Below, piece after piece: positions 1 to 10,799 of a DNA stretch of 64,000 nucleotides. The stretch spans positions 62,001 through 126,000 of the forward strand of contig NZ_JAGHZV010000003.1 in the NCBI RefSeq assembly GCF_017745215.1, in the 5' to 3' direction. Position 1 is the stretch's first letter, and each line of letters opens with the position of its first letter. The DNA comes from Sphingomonas sp. (lineage in GTDB: Bacteria; Pseudomonadota; Alphaproteobacteria; Sphingomonadales; Sphingomonadaceae). The position numbers and the translations under genes are program-made. Below the pieces are notes generated by a model, which did not search any database, was not told where the DNA came from, and worked only from the letters and a program-made list of their open reading frames with translations.

Positions 1-400
1 TCTCGATCGCGTTGCGATAGGCCATCGCGGGCAGCTTCGCCTGCGCCTCGGGGTCCCTGGGGAATGGCGAGACGAACGGCCCCGCCAGCATCTCCTCGGT
101 CAGCGCGATCCGAACCACCGGGCGCCAATGCGCATAGGGGTGAAGCGCCCAGATCGTCTGCCGGTCGATCTTCCCCGTCTCGGGAATACCCCGGCTCTCC
201 TGGAACGCCTCGAGCGCCGCGGTGAGCGACTGGCCCGGCCGCCCGTCGAGCACGCCCGGCGAAAAGCCGAGATGATCGAGGATCACCTGGACATGGAGCA
301 CGTCCATGTCGACCGGCGGCACCGGCGCCGCGGCCGAGGCGGACGCCGTTCCCGCCACTGCCATCGCCCAAATTGCTGCGATTCCTACCCTTGTCTTCAC
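1..400 (-). CDS. L,D-transpeptidase-type cell-wall protein (5' part, cut by window start)
   Basis: The first 133 codons of a minus-strand gene are present; the rest lies left of the window. The GTG start at 400 is preceded by GAAGGAG about 9 nt upstream. The protein starts with an apparent signal peptide (hydrophobic AIWAMAVAGT, then Ala-rich). A peptidoglycan-binding repeat follows at residues ~30-75, with the typical LGFSPGVLDGR and ALEAFQ motifs. Known family: this N-terminal arrangement precedes a YkuD L,D-transpeptidase catalytic domain in many sphingomonad envelope proteins, which would make 3-3 peptidoglycan cross-links in the periplasm. The catalytic Cys/His region is outside the window, so the enzyme class is inferred. 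The gene is divergent from the channel gene at 497. Confidence 0.6.
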   Translation of the reverse strand, partial: MKTRVGIAAIWAMAVAGTASASAAAPVPPVDMDVLHVQVILDHLGFSPGVLDGRPGQSLTAALEAFQESRGIPETGKIDRQTIWALHPYAHWRPVVRIALTEEMLAGPFVSPFPRDPEAQAKLPAMAYRNAIE

Positions 401-496
401 GCGACCCAGCTCCTTCGGCCCTTATTTCTCCCAGGAGAACGTGGCCGGCCCGTTTCGAGTTGCGTCGTGCCTGCCCAGGCGGCACGCTTGCCGGCG

Positions 497-1582
497 ATGC
501 GGGGGCATTTCTTCAACGATACGCAAAGCGTGCTGGGCTCGCCGCTGCGCAACCTCGTGTCGATCCTCGCCTTCGTCGCTGCGGTCGCGGTGCTCGCGAT
601 CCTCGCGTACATGGCCGCCGGCTGGAGCTTCGAGGAAGCCAGCTACATGGTGGTCCTCACCATCTACACCGTCGGCTATGGCGAGGTCCGGCCGATCGAC
701 ACGCCGTGGCTTCATTTCGTCACCATGGCGACGATGGTGCTCGGCTGCACCGGCATGATCCTGCTCACGGGCGCGCTGGTGCAGTTCCTCACCGTGATGC
801 AGATCCGCGAACTCCTGGGGGGCAACCGCATGAACGGCAAGATCGCCAAGCTGACCGACCATGTCGTGATCTGCGGCTACGGCCGGATCGGCGTGATGCT
901 CGCGACCGAGCTCAAGCGCGCCGGCGTGCCGCTGATCGTGGTCGAGCGCGGCGCCGCGCGGCTCGCCGAGGCCGAGGCGGCGGGGCACATCACCTACGCC
1001 GGCGACGCGACCGAGGAGGACGTGCTCGTCCAAGCCGGGATCGACCGCGCCCGCGCGCTCGCCACGGTGCTGCCCGACGATGCCGCCAACGTGTTCATCT
1101 CGCTCTCGGCGCGCAGCTTCAATCCGAAGCTCGAGATCATCGCGCGCGGCGAGGCGCCGACCACCGAGCGAAAGCTGATCCACGCCGGCGCCAACCACGT
1201 GATCTTCCCCACCCACATCGGCGCCGAGAAGATCGCGCGGCTGATCCTCTATCCCGCGAGCGAGGACCTGCTCGACGACGACCGGATCGTGACGCTGCGC
1301 CGCGAGCTCGACACGCTGGGGCTGAGCGTGGAGCAGGTGATCGCCGCGCCCGAGGCGGCGGTGTGCGGGATGACCGTCGAGCAGGCGCAGCGCAATGCGG
1401 AGGGCGCCTTCTTCGTCGTCGCGATCGCGCGCGTGGACGGGACGCAGATTCCCCGCCCCGCGCTCGACGAGCGGATCGAGGCGGGAGACAAGGTCACGCT
1501 CGTCTTCCGCGATGCCGCGCGCGCGGCGCGCACGCTCTTCACCAAGAAGCGCGAGATCCGCGCGGGGCGGAACATCTTCTAG
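497..1582 (+). CDS. Potassium channel protein with TrkA-N (RCK) domain
   Basis: Two-transmembrane K+ channel fused to a cytoplasmic nucleotide-binding regulatory domain, 361 aa. TM1 is at ~18-42, a pore helix leads to the selectivity filter TVGYGE at ~58-63, and TM2 is at ~76-100. A Rossmann-type TrkA-N domain with CGYGRIG at ~126-132 and a TrkA-C-like tail follow. The filter ends in E rather than the usual D, which is tolerated in Kch/MthK-like channels. It should conduct K+ across the inner membrane under control of NAD(H), Ca2+ or another ligand. The reading frame is open far upstream, but the ATG at 497 gives the normal N-terminus; a TTG at 488 is an alternative. Confidence 0.85.
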   Translation: MRGHFFNDTQSVLGSPLRNLVSILAFVAAVAVLAILAYMAAGWSFEEASYMVVLTIYTVGYGEVRPIDTPWLHFVTMATMVLGCTGMILLTGALVQFLTVMQIRELLGGNRMNGKIAKLTDHVVICGYGRIGVMLATELKRAGVPLIVVERGAARLAEAEAAGHITYAGDATEEDVLVQAGIDRARALATVLPDDAANVFISLSARSFNPKLEIIARGEAPTTERKLIHAGANHVIFPTHIGAEKIARLILYPASEDLLDDDRIVTLRRELDTLGLSVEQVIAAPEAAVCGMTVEQAQRNAEGAFFVVAIARVDGTQIPRPALDERIEAGDKVTLVFRDAARAARTLFTKKREIRAGRNIF

Positions 1583-1636
1583 CCGCGGCTTCCCGTCCGC
1601 CCCGCTTTGCCGCATAAAGGCTTCAAAGGGGGGAAG

Positions 1637-2308
1637 ATGTTCTCGACCGCGTCGATCGTGCTGCAGTTCAGCTATCTCTGCCTGGTGCTCGCCGCGGTGA
1701 GCACACGCGGGCACACCCGCCTGTTCCTCGCCATCTCTGCGACGACCGCGCTGCTCCATGCGATCCTCTGGACCGGCAGCATCGCGACGATCGGCTGGAT
1801 GGCGCTGCTGCTCGGCGCCTGCCTCGTGGTGCTGGGGCGCGACTGGCTCTCCAATCGCCGCGCGCGCTTCACCGAAGATGAGGAAGCGATGCTCATGACC
1901 TTCCTCGCCGGCATCCCGCGCCACGCCGCGCGCCACTTCCTCGACGCGGGCGTGTGGCTGAACGGCACGGTGGGCGACGAGCTGACCCGCGAGGGCGAGA
2001 AGGTTCCGCGCCTCGTCTGGCTCGCGAACGGCGAGGCGCTGGTCCAGAGCGACGGCCGCCAGGTCGCCACCTGCCGCGCGGGCGACCTGATCGGCGAGGC
2101 CTCGATCCTCACCGGCGACCCTGCGACCGCGACGGTGGTGCTCGCCGGCCCGGCACGCTTCTGGTGCATGCCCGCCGAGACGCTCCACGCGCTGCTCGAG
2201 GCGGACCCGCAGATGAGCGTGCCGCTCGAGCGCGGCTTCGCGCGGGCGGTGCGGAGCAAGCTCCACGCGAGCAACCGCACGATCGCCGCGGCGGGCGGGG
2301 TGGCTTAG
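1637..2308 (+). CDS. Membrane protein with cyclic-nucleotide-binding domain (Popeye-like layout)
   Basis: 223 aa. Two to three transmembrane helices occupy residues ~5-68, followed by a soluble domain at ~110-205 with cNMP-binding-fold features: AGDLIGEASILTG resembles the phosphate-binding cassette region, and a beta-rich stretch surrounds it. TM helices followed by one CNB domain resembles Popeye-domain proteins; ligand binding is unproven. The ATG at 1637 is chosen because AAAGGGGGGA lies immediately upstream; an earlier in-frame ATG at 1607 has no such site. The gene lies 54 bp after the K+ channel in the same direction, so the two may be co-transcribed and functionally linked. Its stop overlaps by 4 nt the stop of the convergent AraC gene. 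Confidence 0.6.
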   Translation: MFSTASIVLQFSYLCLVLAAVSTRGHTRLFLAISATTALLHAILWTGSIATIGWMALLLGACLVVLGRDWLSNRRARFTEDEEAMLMTFLAGIPRHAARHFLDAGVWLNGTVGDELTREGEKVPRLVWLANGEALVQSDGRQVATCRAGDLIGEASILTGDPATATVVLAGPARFWCMPAETLHALLEADPQMSVPLERGFARAVRSKLHASNRTIAAAGGVA

Positions 2309-3297
2309 ATCATCCCCGCGCGGCATTCCCCCGGCGTAACCCCTTCCCACGCCCGGAACGCCCGGCAGAAGGCGCTGGTGTTGCCGTAGCCGAGCAGCGC
2401 CGCGACGCGGTCGATCTCGATCGCGGGGTCGGTGAGCAGGCGGCGGGCGAGGTCGCGGCGCGCATCCTGCACCAGCGCGCGAAAGCCCGTGCCTTCCTCG
2501 GCGATGCGACGCTGGAGCGTGCGCTCGCTCATCGCCAACCGGCGCGCGACCTCGCCGAGCTCGGGGCGGCCCTCGGCGAGCGCCTCCTGCACCGTCGCCT
2601 TGATCCGCTCGCCGAGGCTTCGAAGCTCGCCGGGCATCTGGCGGAGCGCGGGCGCGAGCAGGGCGAGCATCTCGGGATTGTGCCCCGCGAAGGGCAAGTC
2701 GACGTCGGCCGCGCGCAGCACGAGGCGGTTGCGCGGCGCGTCATGGCGGATCGGGCAGCCGAAATAGGCGCGGTGCGCGTCGGTCGCGGGACCGGGCGCG
2801 GCGAACTCCATGCGAAGCGGCACCAGATGCCGACCGGTGCCCTTGCGCGCGAGGTCGAGCAGCGAGGCGAAGCTGACGTCGGCCGAGAGCGGCGGCTCGG
2901 GTTCGGCGGCGAACAGCCAGCGTTTCTCGATCGCGAATTCGCCGCCGCCCTCCTCGACGTGCAGCTCGAAACAGCCGCCGTAGCGTTTCGAGTCCGCCAG
3001 CAGCGCCAGCGCGTCGCGAAAGCTCGCGGCATAATGCGCGGCGAGCAGCGCCGGCCGGCGCGCGCCGGTGCCGCGGCGCTCGACCAGCGCGATGCCGAAG
3101 CCGCGGTCGCCGGTCAGCGCCTCGACGGCCTTCCAGATCGCGAACAGCTGCGCCGTCGTGACATAGCCCTCGGGGTTGAGGTGCAGGCTCGCCGGCAGCC
3201 CGGCGCGGCGCAGCACCGCCGCCGGCGCCACCCCGCGATCCTCGAGCGCACGCCAGAAGGCGCGGGGGGTCAGGCATTTGTCGGCGGCGTCGGTCAT
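2305..3297 (-). CDS. AraC-family transcriptional regulator
   Basis: 330 aa. The N-terminal ~190 residues resemble the arabinose-binding-like domain of OruR/ArgR-type AraC regulators. The C-terminal ~95 residues hold the two helix-turn-helix motifs, including VARRLAMSERTLQRRI and VAALLGYGNTSAFCRAFRAW, the classic AraC signature. The frame is open further upstream; the ATG at 3297 gives the normal length. The gene is divergent from the flavin monooxygenase at 3452, with a 154-bp intergenic region. The neighbour is therefore the most likely target (inference). Confidence 0.85.
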   Translation of the reverse strand: MTDAADKCLTPRAFWRALEDRGVAPAAVLRRAGLPASLHLNPEGYVTTAQLFAIWKAVEALTGDRGFGIALVERRGTGARRPALLAAHYAASFRDALALLADSKRYGGCFELHVEEGGGEFAIEKRWLFAAEPEPPLSADVSFASLLDLARKGTGRHLVPLRMEFAAPGPATDAHRAYFGCPIRHDAPRNRLVLRAADVDLPFAGHNPEMLALLAPALRQMPGELRSLGERIKATVQEALAEGRPELGEVARRLAMSERTLQRRIAEEGTGFRALVQDARRDLARRLLTDPAIEIDRVAALLGYGNTSAFCRAFRAWEGVTPGECRAGMI

Positions 3298-3451
3298 CGG
3301 CGCGATCCTATTGCCTCGCTGGCCGCGCGCACAGGCGAAAGGCGCCAATCGATGTGCGGAATGCGCCAAAGGCGGACGGTGGTGACTGGGTCCGCTTGAC
3401 CCACCGCCCTCACGGCGCGCCCTCGCTCGGCAAGCATAAGGAGATGCGATC

Positions 3452-4765
3452 ATGGCCGCCAGGCAGATGAAGCTGGGACTGTTCTTCGAGGGCCTCGGCC
3501 ACCACACCGCCGCCTGGCGCGACCCCCGGGTCGATCCGCGCGCGCGCCAGAGCCTCCGCCATTTCGTCGAGATGGCGCGGACCGCCGAGCGCGGCCTGTT
3601 CGACCTGCTCTTCACCGCCGACACCTTCACGATGTTCGGCCCCGACGATCCGACCGTGATCGGCGCCACCACCCGCGTCTCGCGCCACGAACCGATGACG
3701 CTGATGGGCGCGCTCGCCGCCGTCACCCGCCACATCGGACTGGTCGCGACCGCGAGCACGGGCATCTACGAGCCCTTCCACGTCGCGCGCTTCTTCGCGA
3801 GCCTCGACCAGCTATCCGGCGGCCGCTCGGGCTGGAACCTGGTTACCACCTCGGCGGGCGCGAACTTCGGCCGCAACGACCGTACGACCTCGGCAGAACG
3901 CTACGGCCGTGCCCGCGAGTTCGCCGAGGTGGTCAAGCAACTCTGGGACAGCTGGGAGCCCGACGCGCTCGTCGCCGACCAGGCCGGCGGCCGCTATGTC
4001 GACCCGGCGAAGATCCACAAGCTCGAGCATGACGGCGAATGGTTCAAGATCCATGGCCGGCTCACCATCCCGCGCTCGCCGCAGGGACGGCCGATCATCG
4101 TCCAGGCCGGCCAGTCCGACGCGGGCATGGACACCGCCGCCGAGTTCGCCGATCTCGTCTTCGCCGTCCAGCAGGACCGCGACCTCTCGCGCAGCTACCG
4201 GGAGGGCCTGCTCGAGCGCGTCGCCGGGCACGGCCGCGATCCCGGCCAGGTCAAGATACTTCCCGGCATGGTCCCCGTCACCGGCGCCACCCGCGGCGAG
4301 GCCGAGGACAAATATGCCCGGCTCCAGGGGCTGATCGACGAGCGGCTGGGGCTGACGATGCTCTCCGCCGCGGTAGGGATGGATCTTTCGAGATATCCGA
4401 TCGACGGGCCGATGCCCTACCAACAGGTCGACGACCGCGTCGGCCACCGCATGGTGATCTTCGACCTCGCCCGGCGCGAAGGCCTGTCGATCCGCCAGAC
4501 CTACCAGCATGTGGTCGGCCAGCGCAGCCACAAGGTGGTGATCGGCACTGCGTCCGACGTGGCGGATCACATGGAGGACTGGTTCGCGGGCGGCGCGTGC
4601 GACGGTTTCAACATCATGCCCGCGACCCTGCCCGAGGGCCTCGACGATTTCGTCGCGCGGGTGACGCCGGAGTTGCAGCGACGTGGGCTGTTCCGGACGG
4701 CTTATGAGGCGGAGACGCTGCGGGGCAATCTGGGGCTGCGGATTCCGGAATGGGGCGAGGACTAA
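3452..4765 (+). CDS. LLM-class flavin-dependent monooxygenase (NtaA/SnaA/DszA type)
   Basis: 437 aa, the normal size for the nitrilotriacetate monooxygenase branch of bacterial luciferase-like enzymes. Family marks are the start KLGLFFEG, ADTFTMFG (~50-57), NLVTTSAGANFGR (~130) and GRPIIVQAGQSDAG (~215). Such enzymes use FMNH2 from a separate reductase to oxidise small N- or S-containing compounds; the substrate cannot be read from sequence. AAGGAG lies 8 nt upstream of the ATG. The gene is divergent from an AraC regulator and convergent with the rut cluster, separated from it by a palindromic repeat. It could be an additional catabolic oxygenase unrelated to RutA. Confidence 0.85.
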   Translation: MAARQMKLGLFFEGLGHHTAAWRDPRVDPRARQSLRHFVEMARTAERGLFDLLFTADTFTMFGPDDPTVIGATTRVSRHEPMTLMGALAAVTRHIGLVATASTGIYEPFHVARFFASLDQLSGGRSGWNLVTTSAGANFGRNDRTTSAERYGRAREFAEVVKQLWDSWEPDALVADQAGGRYVDPAKIHKLEHDGEWFKIHGRLTIPRSPQGRPIIVQAGQSDAGMDTAAEFADLVFAVQQDRDLSRSYREGLLERVAGHGRDPGQVKILPGMVPVTGATRGEAEDKYARLQGLIDERLGLTMLSAAVGMDLSRYPIDGPMPYQQVDDRVGHRMVIFDLARREGLSIRQTYQHVVGQRSHKVVIGTASDVADHMEDWFAGGACDGFNIMPATLPEGLDDFVARVTPELQRRGLFRTAYEAETLRGNLGLRIPEWGED

Positions 4766-4784
4766 CGCAGCCCGCGCAACTTAA

Positions 4785-4868
4785 CCGTCATCCCGGCGAA
4801 AGCCGGGACCCAGGGTTACGGAGGGCATCGCTCGCGGCCCTGGGTCCCGGCTTTCGCCGGGATGACGG
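4785..4868. repeat. Dispersed palindromic repeat, copy 1
   Basis: Two nearly perfect 31-nt inverted arms (4785-4815 and 4838-4868) begin CCGTCATCCCGGCGAAAGCC and are separated by a 22-nt loop. The repeat sits between the convergent monooxygenase and rutA genes and could act as a bidirectional terminator. Related copies occur at eight other places in this window. Confidence 0.95.
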
Positions 4869-4883
4869 TCGAGGTGCCGCTTC

Positions 4884-5948
<1,065 letters not shown>

Positions 5949-5949
5949 A

Positions 5950-6735
5950 TCATCCCTCCCGGTCCAGCCACGCGAGCAGCCAGTCATTGAACTCCTTGGG
6001 CCGCGTGACATTGCACGCATGCCCGCCATAGCGCATCCGCACGCGTCCCGCCTCGGGGATCGCCTTGGCGAGGACCGTCGAGCAGGCGGCGGGCACGAGC
6101 ATGTCGTCGTCGCACGAGATGCAGAGCACCGGCACGGCGACGTCCTTCAGCCGCTTCTCGACGTTGAAGCGGCGCACCGCGGCGATCCTTCGCTGCATCA
6201 TCTCGGCGCCGGGGAAGGCGGCGAGATGCGCCTCCTCCTCCTCGACCAGCTGCTGGTGATGCTCCGAATTCCACTGCGGCGGATAGAGGAACAGCGGCTG
6301 GGCATGGTAGAAGGCGCGCGGGCTCTCGCGGAGCAGCGCCAGCCGCGTGTCGAAGCAGCGCGCGGTATGCGGGTCGAGCTTCGCCCAGCCGTTGACGATC
6401 ACCAGCGCCGCGACGCGCTCGGGCGCGGCCAGCGCCAGCGCGAGCCCCGCGAGCCCGCCCGCGGCATGGCCGACGATCGTCGCTGTCTCGACCCCCGCGG
6501 CGTCGAGCACCAGGCGGATGTCCTCGCCCATCGCCTCGACGGTGAGGTCGCCCTCCACCGTCCGCTCGGAGCGGCCGGTGCCGCGATGGTCGTAGCTCAG
6601 CACCCGGCGGCAGGCCTTGAGCGCGTCGATGTTGGGCGCCCAGTAATGGCCCGACCCGCCAAGCCCGGCCGAGAGCAGCAGCGGCGGCCCCGCGCCGCCA
6701 TGGTCTTCCCAGTAGATGCCCCCCGCGCTCGCCAT
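5950..6735 (-). CDS. rutD: RutD alpha/beta hydrolase (aminoacrylate/carbamate hydrolase)
   Basis: 261 aa alpha/beta-hydrolase. [14 protein letters not shown] is the oxyanion-hole region. The nucleophile elbow is GHAAGG (~110), where the usual Ser position is Ala; many RutD proteins share this GHA-A/L-GG pattern. A conserved His lies near the C-terminus (YGGHACNV). In the Rut pathway it speeds hydrolysis of the C3 product or carbamate. The start ATG abuts the rutC stop (TAGATG) and the stop abuts rutA, so the three genes are tightly coupled. Confidence 0.9.
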   Translation of the reverse strand: MASAGGIYWEDHGGAGPPLLLSAGLGGSGHYWAPNIDALKACRRVLSYDHRGTGRSERTVEGDLTVEAMGEDIRLVLDAAGVETATIVGHAAGGLAGLALALAAPERVAALVIVNGWAKLDPHTARCFDTRLALLRESPRAFYHAQPLFLYPPQWNSEHHQQLVEEEEAHLAAFPGAEMMQRRIAAVRRFNVEKRLKDVAVPVLCISCDDDMLVPAACSTVLAKAIPEAGRVRMRYGGHACNVTRPKEFNDWLLAWLDREG

Positions 6736-7116
6736 CTAGAGGTGCGCCACGCTCGCGACCTCGACGAGGCAGTCGGGCTTCACAAGGTCGGCCTTGATGC
6801 AGTAGCGCGCCGGCTTGGCGCCGGGAAAATATTCCGCATAGACTTGGTTGAACGCGGCATAATCGGCGAAGTCCTTCAGGAAGATGTGGTTCATCGCCAC
6901 GTCCGCCATCGTCGCGCCGGCGGCTTGGAGCGTGGTCTTGATCACCTCGAGCACATGCCGCGTCTGCGCCGCCGCGTCGCCCGGATGCAGCACCACCCCG
7001 CCCTCCCCCAGCGCCAGCACGCCCGAGACATAGACGGTGTTCCCCGCCCTGGCCCCGGCCGAATAGGGCGCGATCGGGGTGGGGAATTGCGGCGGGTTGA
7101 TCGGTTCGAAGGGCAT
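6736..7116 (-). CDS. rutC: RutC, RidA/YjgF-family enamine deaminase
   Basis: 126 aa, the standard RidA-family length. Family features: [16 protein letters not shown] near the start (~17-32), a [16 protein letters not shown] helix (~50-65), and a C-terminal YCIKADLV segment carrying the conserved active-site region. RutC deaminates 3-aminoacrylate or reduces its peracid in pyrimidine breakdown. Position between rutB and rutD supports this against a general RidA role. A palindromic repeat separates it from rutB, which may attenuate or stabilise the transcript. Confidence 0.9.
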   Translation of the reverse strand: MPFEPINPPQFPTPIAPYSAGARAGNTVYVSGVLALGEGGVVLHPGDAAAQTRHVLEVIKTTLQAAGATMADVAMNHIFLKDFADYAAFNQVYAEYFPGAKPARYCIKADLVKPDCLVEVASVAHL

Positions 7117-7132
7117 GGTGTTCCTCTCAATT

Positions 7133-7212
7133 CGTCATCCCGGCGAAAACCGGGACCCAGGGCCACAAAGGTCATCGCTCTTGGCCCTGGGTCCCGGTTT
7201 TCGCCGGGATGA
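7133..7212. repeat. Dispersed palindromic repeat, copy 2 (inside rut cluster)
   Basis: Inverted arms begin CGTCATCCCGGCGAAAACCG and match the family repeat. It lies between rutB and rutC, so within a probable operon. The sequence AAAACC/GGTTTT in place of AAAGCC/GGCTTT is changed in both arms, which suggests compensating changes that keep the stem paired. Confidence 0.93.
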
Positions 7213-7247
7213 AGGCTGTATTTTATAACGGCGGTATTTTCTGTCGA

Positions 7248-7964
7248 TCACCCCGGCAACTGCCCGAACGAGCCGCAGAAATCCGCCGTCGTGCTCACCC
7301 AGCCGAAGAATTTCTCGACGTTGTACACGGTCGCTTCCTGCATCATCGGCGGGCCGAGATGGTGCGTCGCATCCTCGAGCATCACCCCGAAATATTCGAG
7401 GTGGAAGCCGTCCCTCAGCGTGCTCTCGACGCAGACGTTGGTCGCGATCCCGACGAACACGATCGTGCGGATGCCCCTCGACCGCAGCACGCTGTCGAGC
7501 TGCGAGTTGAAGAACGCCGAATAGCGCGTCTTGTGGAGGCAGATGTCGCCCGGCTGCGGCGCGAGCGCGTCGACCAGCGCATAGTCCCAGGTCCCGCGCG
7601 CGAGCAGCTTGCCGGCGAGCTCGGGGCGCTTGCGCATCGTCTTGAGCGCATTGGACTTGTGCCAGTTGGGCGATCCCGGCCCACCCGCCTCGACATAGTC
7701 GGGGTCCCAGCCGTTCTGGAGATAGACGACCTGGATCCCCGCCTTGCGCGCGGTGTCGAGCACCTGCGCGATCTTGCCGATCGTCCCTGCCGCCCCCGAG
7801 ATGTCGAACCCAGCCTCGTCGACATAGCCGCCGGGCGAAGCATAGGCGTTCTGCATGTCGATCACGACGACCGCAGTCTCCTGCGGCACCACGCGCACCG
7901 CCTCGGGCCGTGCGCCGAGCGTGACACCGTCCGCGCCCGCGGACCCGATCGTCACCATATCCAT
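7248..7964 (-). CDS. rutB: Peroxyureidoacrylate/ureidoacrylate amidohydrolase RutB
   Basis: 238 aa isochorismatase-like cysteine hydrolase. The triad is visible as Asp in [10 protein letters not shown] (~36), a Lys in the [10 protein letters not shown] region (~140) and Cys in [10 protein letters not shown] (~173). RutB cleaves the carbamoyl group from ureidoacrylate peracid made by RutA. It is first in the minus-strand rut order. The ATG at 7964 is used; a second in-frame ATG at 7958 is possible, and neither has a strong ribosome-binding site. It is divergent from the M1 peptidase gene with only ~108 bp between. Confidence 0.9.
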   Translation of the reverse strand: MDMVTIGSAGADGVTLGARPEAVRVVPQETAVVVIDMQNAYASPGGYVDEAGFDISGAAGTIGKIAQVLDTARKAGIQVVYLQNGWDPDYVEAGGPGSPNWHKSNALKTMRKRPELAGKLLARGTWDYALVDALAPQPGDICLHKTRYSAFFNSQLDSVLRSRGIRTIVFVGIATNVCVESTLRDGFHLEYFGVMLEDATHHLGPPMMQEATVYNVEKFFGWVSTTADFCGSFGQLPG

Positions 7965-8072
7965 TGGAACCAGACTAAGCCTCGCCGCCGACCGTGCAAG
8001 CCTCTTGTGCGCTGCGGCGGCGCCGGGCGCCGTCATGTTGCCTTGGGGCAGCAGCACGCCTAATCCCGCGCT

Positions 8073-10691
8073 ATGCGTACCCTGATCCTCGCGCTGCTCG
8101 CGCTGCTCGCGCTGTTCACGCCCGTCGCCGCCTCCGCTCAGGCGCTTCCCACCGGCAAGCTCCCCAACGATGCCAGGCCCACCGCCTATCGGCTGAGCCT
8201 CACCATCGTGCCCAAGGAAGCGCGGTTCAGCGGCCATGCCGAGATCGACGTGACGCTGCTCAAGCCCGGATCGTCGATCTTCATGCACGGCCGCGACCTG
8301 CACGTGACCCGCGCGGTCGCGGTGGTCGGCAAGGCGCAGTTCCCGGTGACCTTCACCCAGGTGAACCCGCTCGGCCTCGCCCGGCTCGACTTCGGCAGGG
8401 CGATGAAGCCCGGCAAGCTGACCCTCAAGTTCGACTATGACGCGCCGTTCAACGACGGCCCCGCCGGGCTCTACCGGATCAACGTCGAGAATGTCTGGTA
8501 CAGCTGGACGCAGTTCGAATCGATCGATGCGCGCGCCGCCTTTCCGTCGTTCGACGAGCCCGGCTACAAGACGCCCTTCACCGTCAGCCTCACCACCGAG
8601 CCCGGCTTTGTCGCCGCGAGCAACGCGCCCGAGGTGAGCCAGGCCCCTGCCGGCAAGCTCGTCACCCACCGCTTCGCGCCGACGCTGCCGCTGCCGACCT
8701 ACCTCGTCGCCTTCGTCGTCGGCCCGTTCGAGACGCTCCAGACCGTCGTGCCGCCCTCGCCCCAGCGCAAGACCCCGCTGCCGCTGCGCGTGATCGCGAC
8801 CAGGCCCAATGCCGCGAAGATGCAATATGCGCTCGATCATTCGGGCGAGATCGTCCGGCTGCTCGAGGCCTATTTCAACCAGGCCTTCCCCTATCCCAAG
8901 CTCGACCAGGTCGCTTCGCCGGTGATGCCCGGCGCGATGGAGAACGCCGGGATCGACATCTACGGCGACGACATCCTGCTGCTCGGCCCCAACGCCACCA
9001 CCGCGAACAAGCAGCTGTTCGGCATGGTCGTGGCGCACGAGCTCTCGCACCAATGGTTCGGCGACCTGGTCACCCCCGCCTGGTGGGACGACATCTGGCT
9101 CAACGAGAGCTTCGCCAACTGGATGGGCTTCCGCATCGGCAACGAATGGCGGCCCGACCTCAACATCGGCACCAACGCGATCGAGGACGCCTTCACGGCG
9201 ATGCAGATCGACTCGCTGGTCGCCGGCCGGCCGATCCACGAGAAGATCGCCAACGACGGCGCGATCACCTCGGCGTTCGACCAGATCACCTATGGCAAGG
9301 GCGGCCAGGTCATCGCGATGATCGCGGCGTACATGGGCGACGCGAAGTTCCGCGAGGGCGTGCGCCTCCACATGCGCCGCCACCTCTACGGCAATGCCTC
9401 GACCGACGATTTCTTCGCCTCGCTCGCCGCCGCGGCCAAGGACCCGCAGGTGCTTGCCTCGCTGCGCAGCTTCGTCGACCAGCAGGGCGTGCCCGTGCTG
9501 ACGATCCACCGCGCCGACGGCCAGCTGACCATCGCCCAGCGCCGCTACGCCCCCTTCGGCGAGACCGCCCCGGCACAGCTCTGGACCGTGCCCTTCTGCT
9601 ACCGGATCGAAGCCGAGAAGCGCTGCGCCCTGCTCGACAAGGCGAGCCAGGCGATCGCTTCGCCCGGCACGGGCGTGATCGTGCCCAATGCGGGCGGCTG
9701 GGGCTATTACCGCTTCGAGCTCGACCCCGCCGACTGGGACCGGCTGATCGCCACGGGCGCCGGCCTGCCCGCGGGCGAGGGCCTCGCGCTCGACGACAGC
9801 CTGTGGGCAAGCTTCTACGCGCACGGCGGCGATCCCTCGCGGCTGTTCGCGGCGGCGCGCGCGCTGGCGGGCAACAGGGATTCGAACGTCGCGGTCGACA
9901 ACGGCAAGCGCCTCGCCGACCTCGCGACGCGCGAGCTGGTGTCCGACGCCGCGATGCCCAGGTTCCGCGCGCTGATCGGCAGCATCTATGGCCCCAGGCT
10001 CGCAGCGCTCGGCTTCGATCCGGCGCTCGGCGCGCATGCCGCCGACGACCCCGACCGGCAGAAGCTCCGCGCCGCTGTCGCCGAGCTGGTCGCGAACACC
10101 GCGCGCGACACGGGTACGCGCGCCAGGCTCATCGCCGCGGCCGACGCCTGGCTCGGCGGCGACGCCAAGGCGCTCGACCCGCAGTTCATGCGGCTCGCCT
10201 TCACCGTCTCGATCGAGGAGCGCGGCCTGCCCTATGCGCAGCAGCTGCTCGCCCGCGCGCTCGACGACAGCAGCGGCGAGCTGCGCAGCGCCACGCTCGG
10301 CGCGATCGGCGACGCGGGCAATGTCGACGTGGCGGGCTGGTTCCTCAAGGACTTCGACGACGCGCGCCTCCGCCTCGCCGACAAGGCATCGGCCGCGCGC
10401 GCGCTGATGGGCGTGCCGGCGACGCGCGATGTGGCTGCGAACTTCATGCTCGACCGGTTCGACGCGCTGGCGGGCTCGAACGGCGGCATCTTCGCGGCGC
10501 GCTCGGCGACTTATTTCTCGAAGCTCTGCACCCCCGCCTATGCCGACCGCATCGACGCGATGCTGCGGCCGCGGCTGGCGAGCATCACCACCCTGTCGCT
10601 CGACCGCGCGCTCGAGACGATCCGTGGCTGCGCGAAGTTCCGCGACGCGTGGCGGGATACGGTGAGCCAGGCGATCCTGACCACCAACTAA
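8073..10691 (+). CDS. M1-family zinc metallopeptidase (aminopeptidase N-like), exported
   Basis: 872 aa. A clear signal peptide ([13 protein letters not shown], cleavage near ASA-QA) sends it to the periplasm or outer envelope. The exopeptidase motif GAMEN is at ~289 and the zinc site [10 protein letters not shown] (~315), followed by a downstream Glu in NESFANW, forms HExxH-x18-E. A C-terminal ERAP1_C-like helical region follows. It should remove N-terminal residues from peptides. It is monocistronic, with a palindromic repeat directly 3'. Confidence 0.93.
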   Translation: MRTLILALLALLALFTPVAASAQALPTGKLPNDARPTAYRLSLTIVPKEARFSGHAEIDVTLLKPGSSIFMHGRDLHVTRAVAVVGKAQFPVTFTQVNPLGLARLDFGRAMKPGKLTLKFDYDAPFNDGPAGLYRINVENVWYSWTQFESIDARAAFPSFDEPGYKTPFTVSLTTEPGFVAASNAPEVSQAPAGKLVTHRFAPTLPLPTYLVAFVVGPFETLQTVVPPSPQRKTPLPLRVIATRPNAAKMQYALDHSGEIVRLLEAYFNQAFPYPKLDQVASPVMPGAMENAGIDIYGDDILLLGPNATTANKQLFGMVVAHELSHQWFGDLVTPAWWDDIWLNESFANWMGFRIGNEWRPDLNIGTNAIEDAFTAMQIDSLVAGRPIHEKIANDGAITSAFDQITYGKGGQVIAMIAAYMGDAKFREGVRLHMRRHLYGNASTDDFFASLAAAAKDPQVLASLRSFVDQQGVPVLTIHRADGQLTIAQRRYAPFGETAPAQLWTVPFCYRIEAEKRCALLDKASQAIASPGTGVIVPNAGGWGYYRFELDPADWDRLIATGAGLPAGEGLALDDSLWASFYAHGGDPSRLFAAARALAGNRDSNVAVDNGKRLADLATRELVSDAAMPRFRALIGSIYGPRLAALGFDPALGAHAADDPDRQKLRAAVAELVANTARDTGTRARLIAAADAWLGGDAKALDPQFMRLAFTVSIEERGLPYAQQLLARALDDSSGELRSATLGAIGDAGNVDVAGWFLKDFDDARLRLADKASAARALMGVPATRDVAANFMLDRFDALAGSNGGIFAARSATYFSKLCTPAYADRIDAMLRPRLASITTLSLDRALETIRGCAKFRDAWRDTVSQAILTTN

Positions 10692-10701
10692 ACCTCTCAG
10701 T

Positions 10702-10783
10702 CGTCATCCCGGCGAAAGCCGGGACCCAGGGCCACGAGCGAAATCCTCCGTAACCCTGGGTCCCGGCTTTCGCCGGGATGACG
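10702..10783. repeat. Dispersed palindromic repeat, copy 3
   Basis: Inverted arms of the CGTCATCCCGGCGAAAGCC family with a ~22-nt loop. It lies between the convergent M1 peptidase and acyl-CoA ligase genes and may act as a shared terminator. Confidence 0.95.
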
Positions 10784-10799
10784 GATCAGGAGCGGCTGG

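Noticed and set aside
422..2350. Very long minus-strand ORF opposite the channel and CNB genes (and similar ones opposite dnaE, TonB and mut/mre genes)
   Set aside because: These are high-GC mirror frames with Arg/Ala/Asp-rich nonsense composition and no domains; the opposite strand holds clear protein families.
7965..8072. RutR-type operator in the rutB/M1 peptidase intergenic region
   Set aside because: No TGGNCNANNTGNCCA-like palindrome was found; regulation of the rut genes cannot be assigned.
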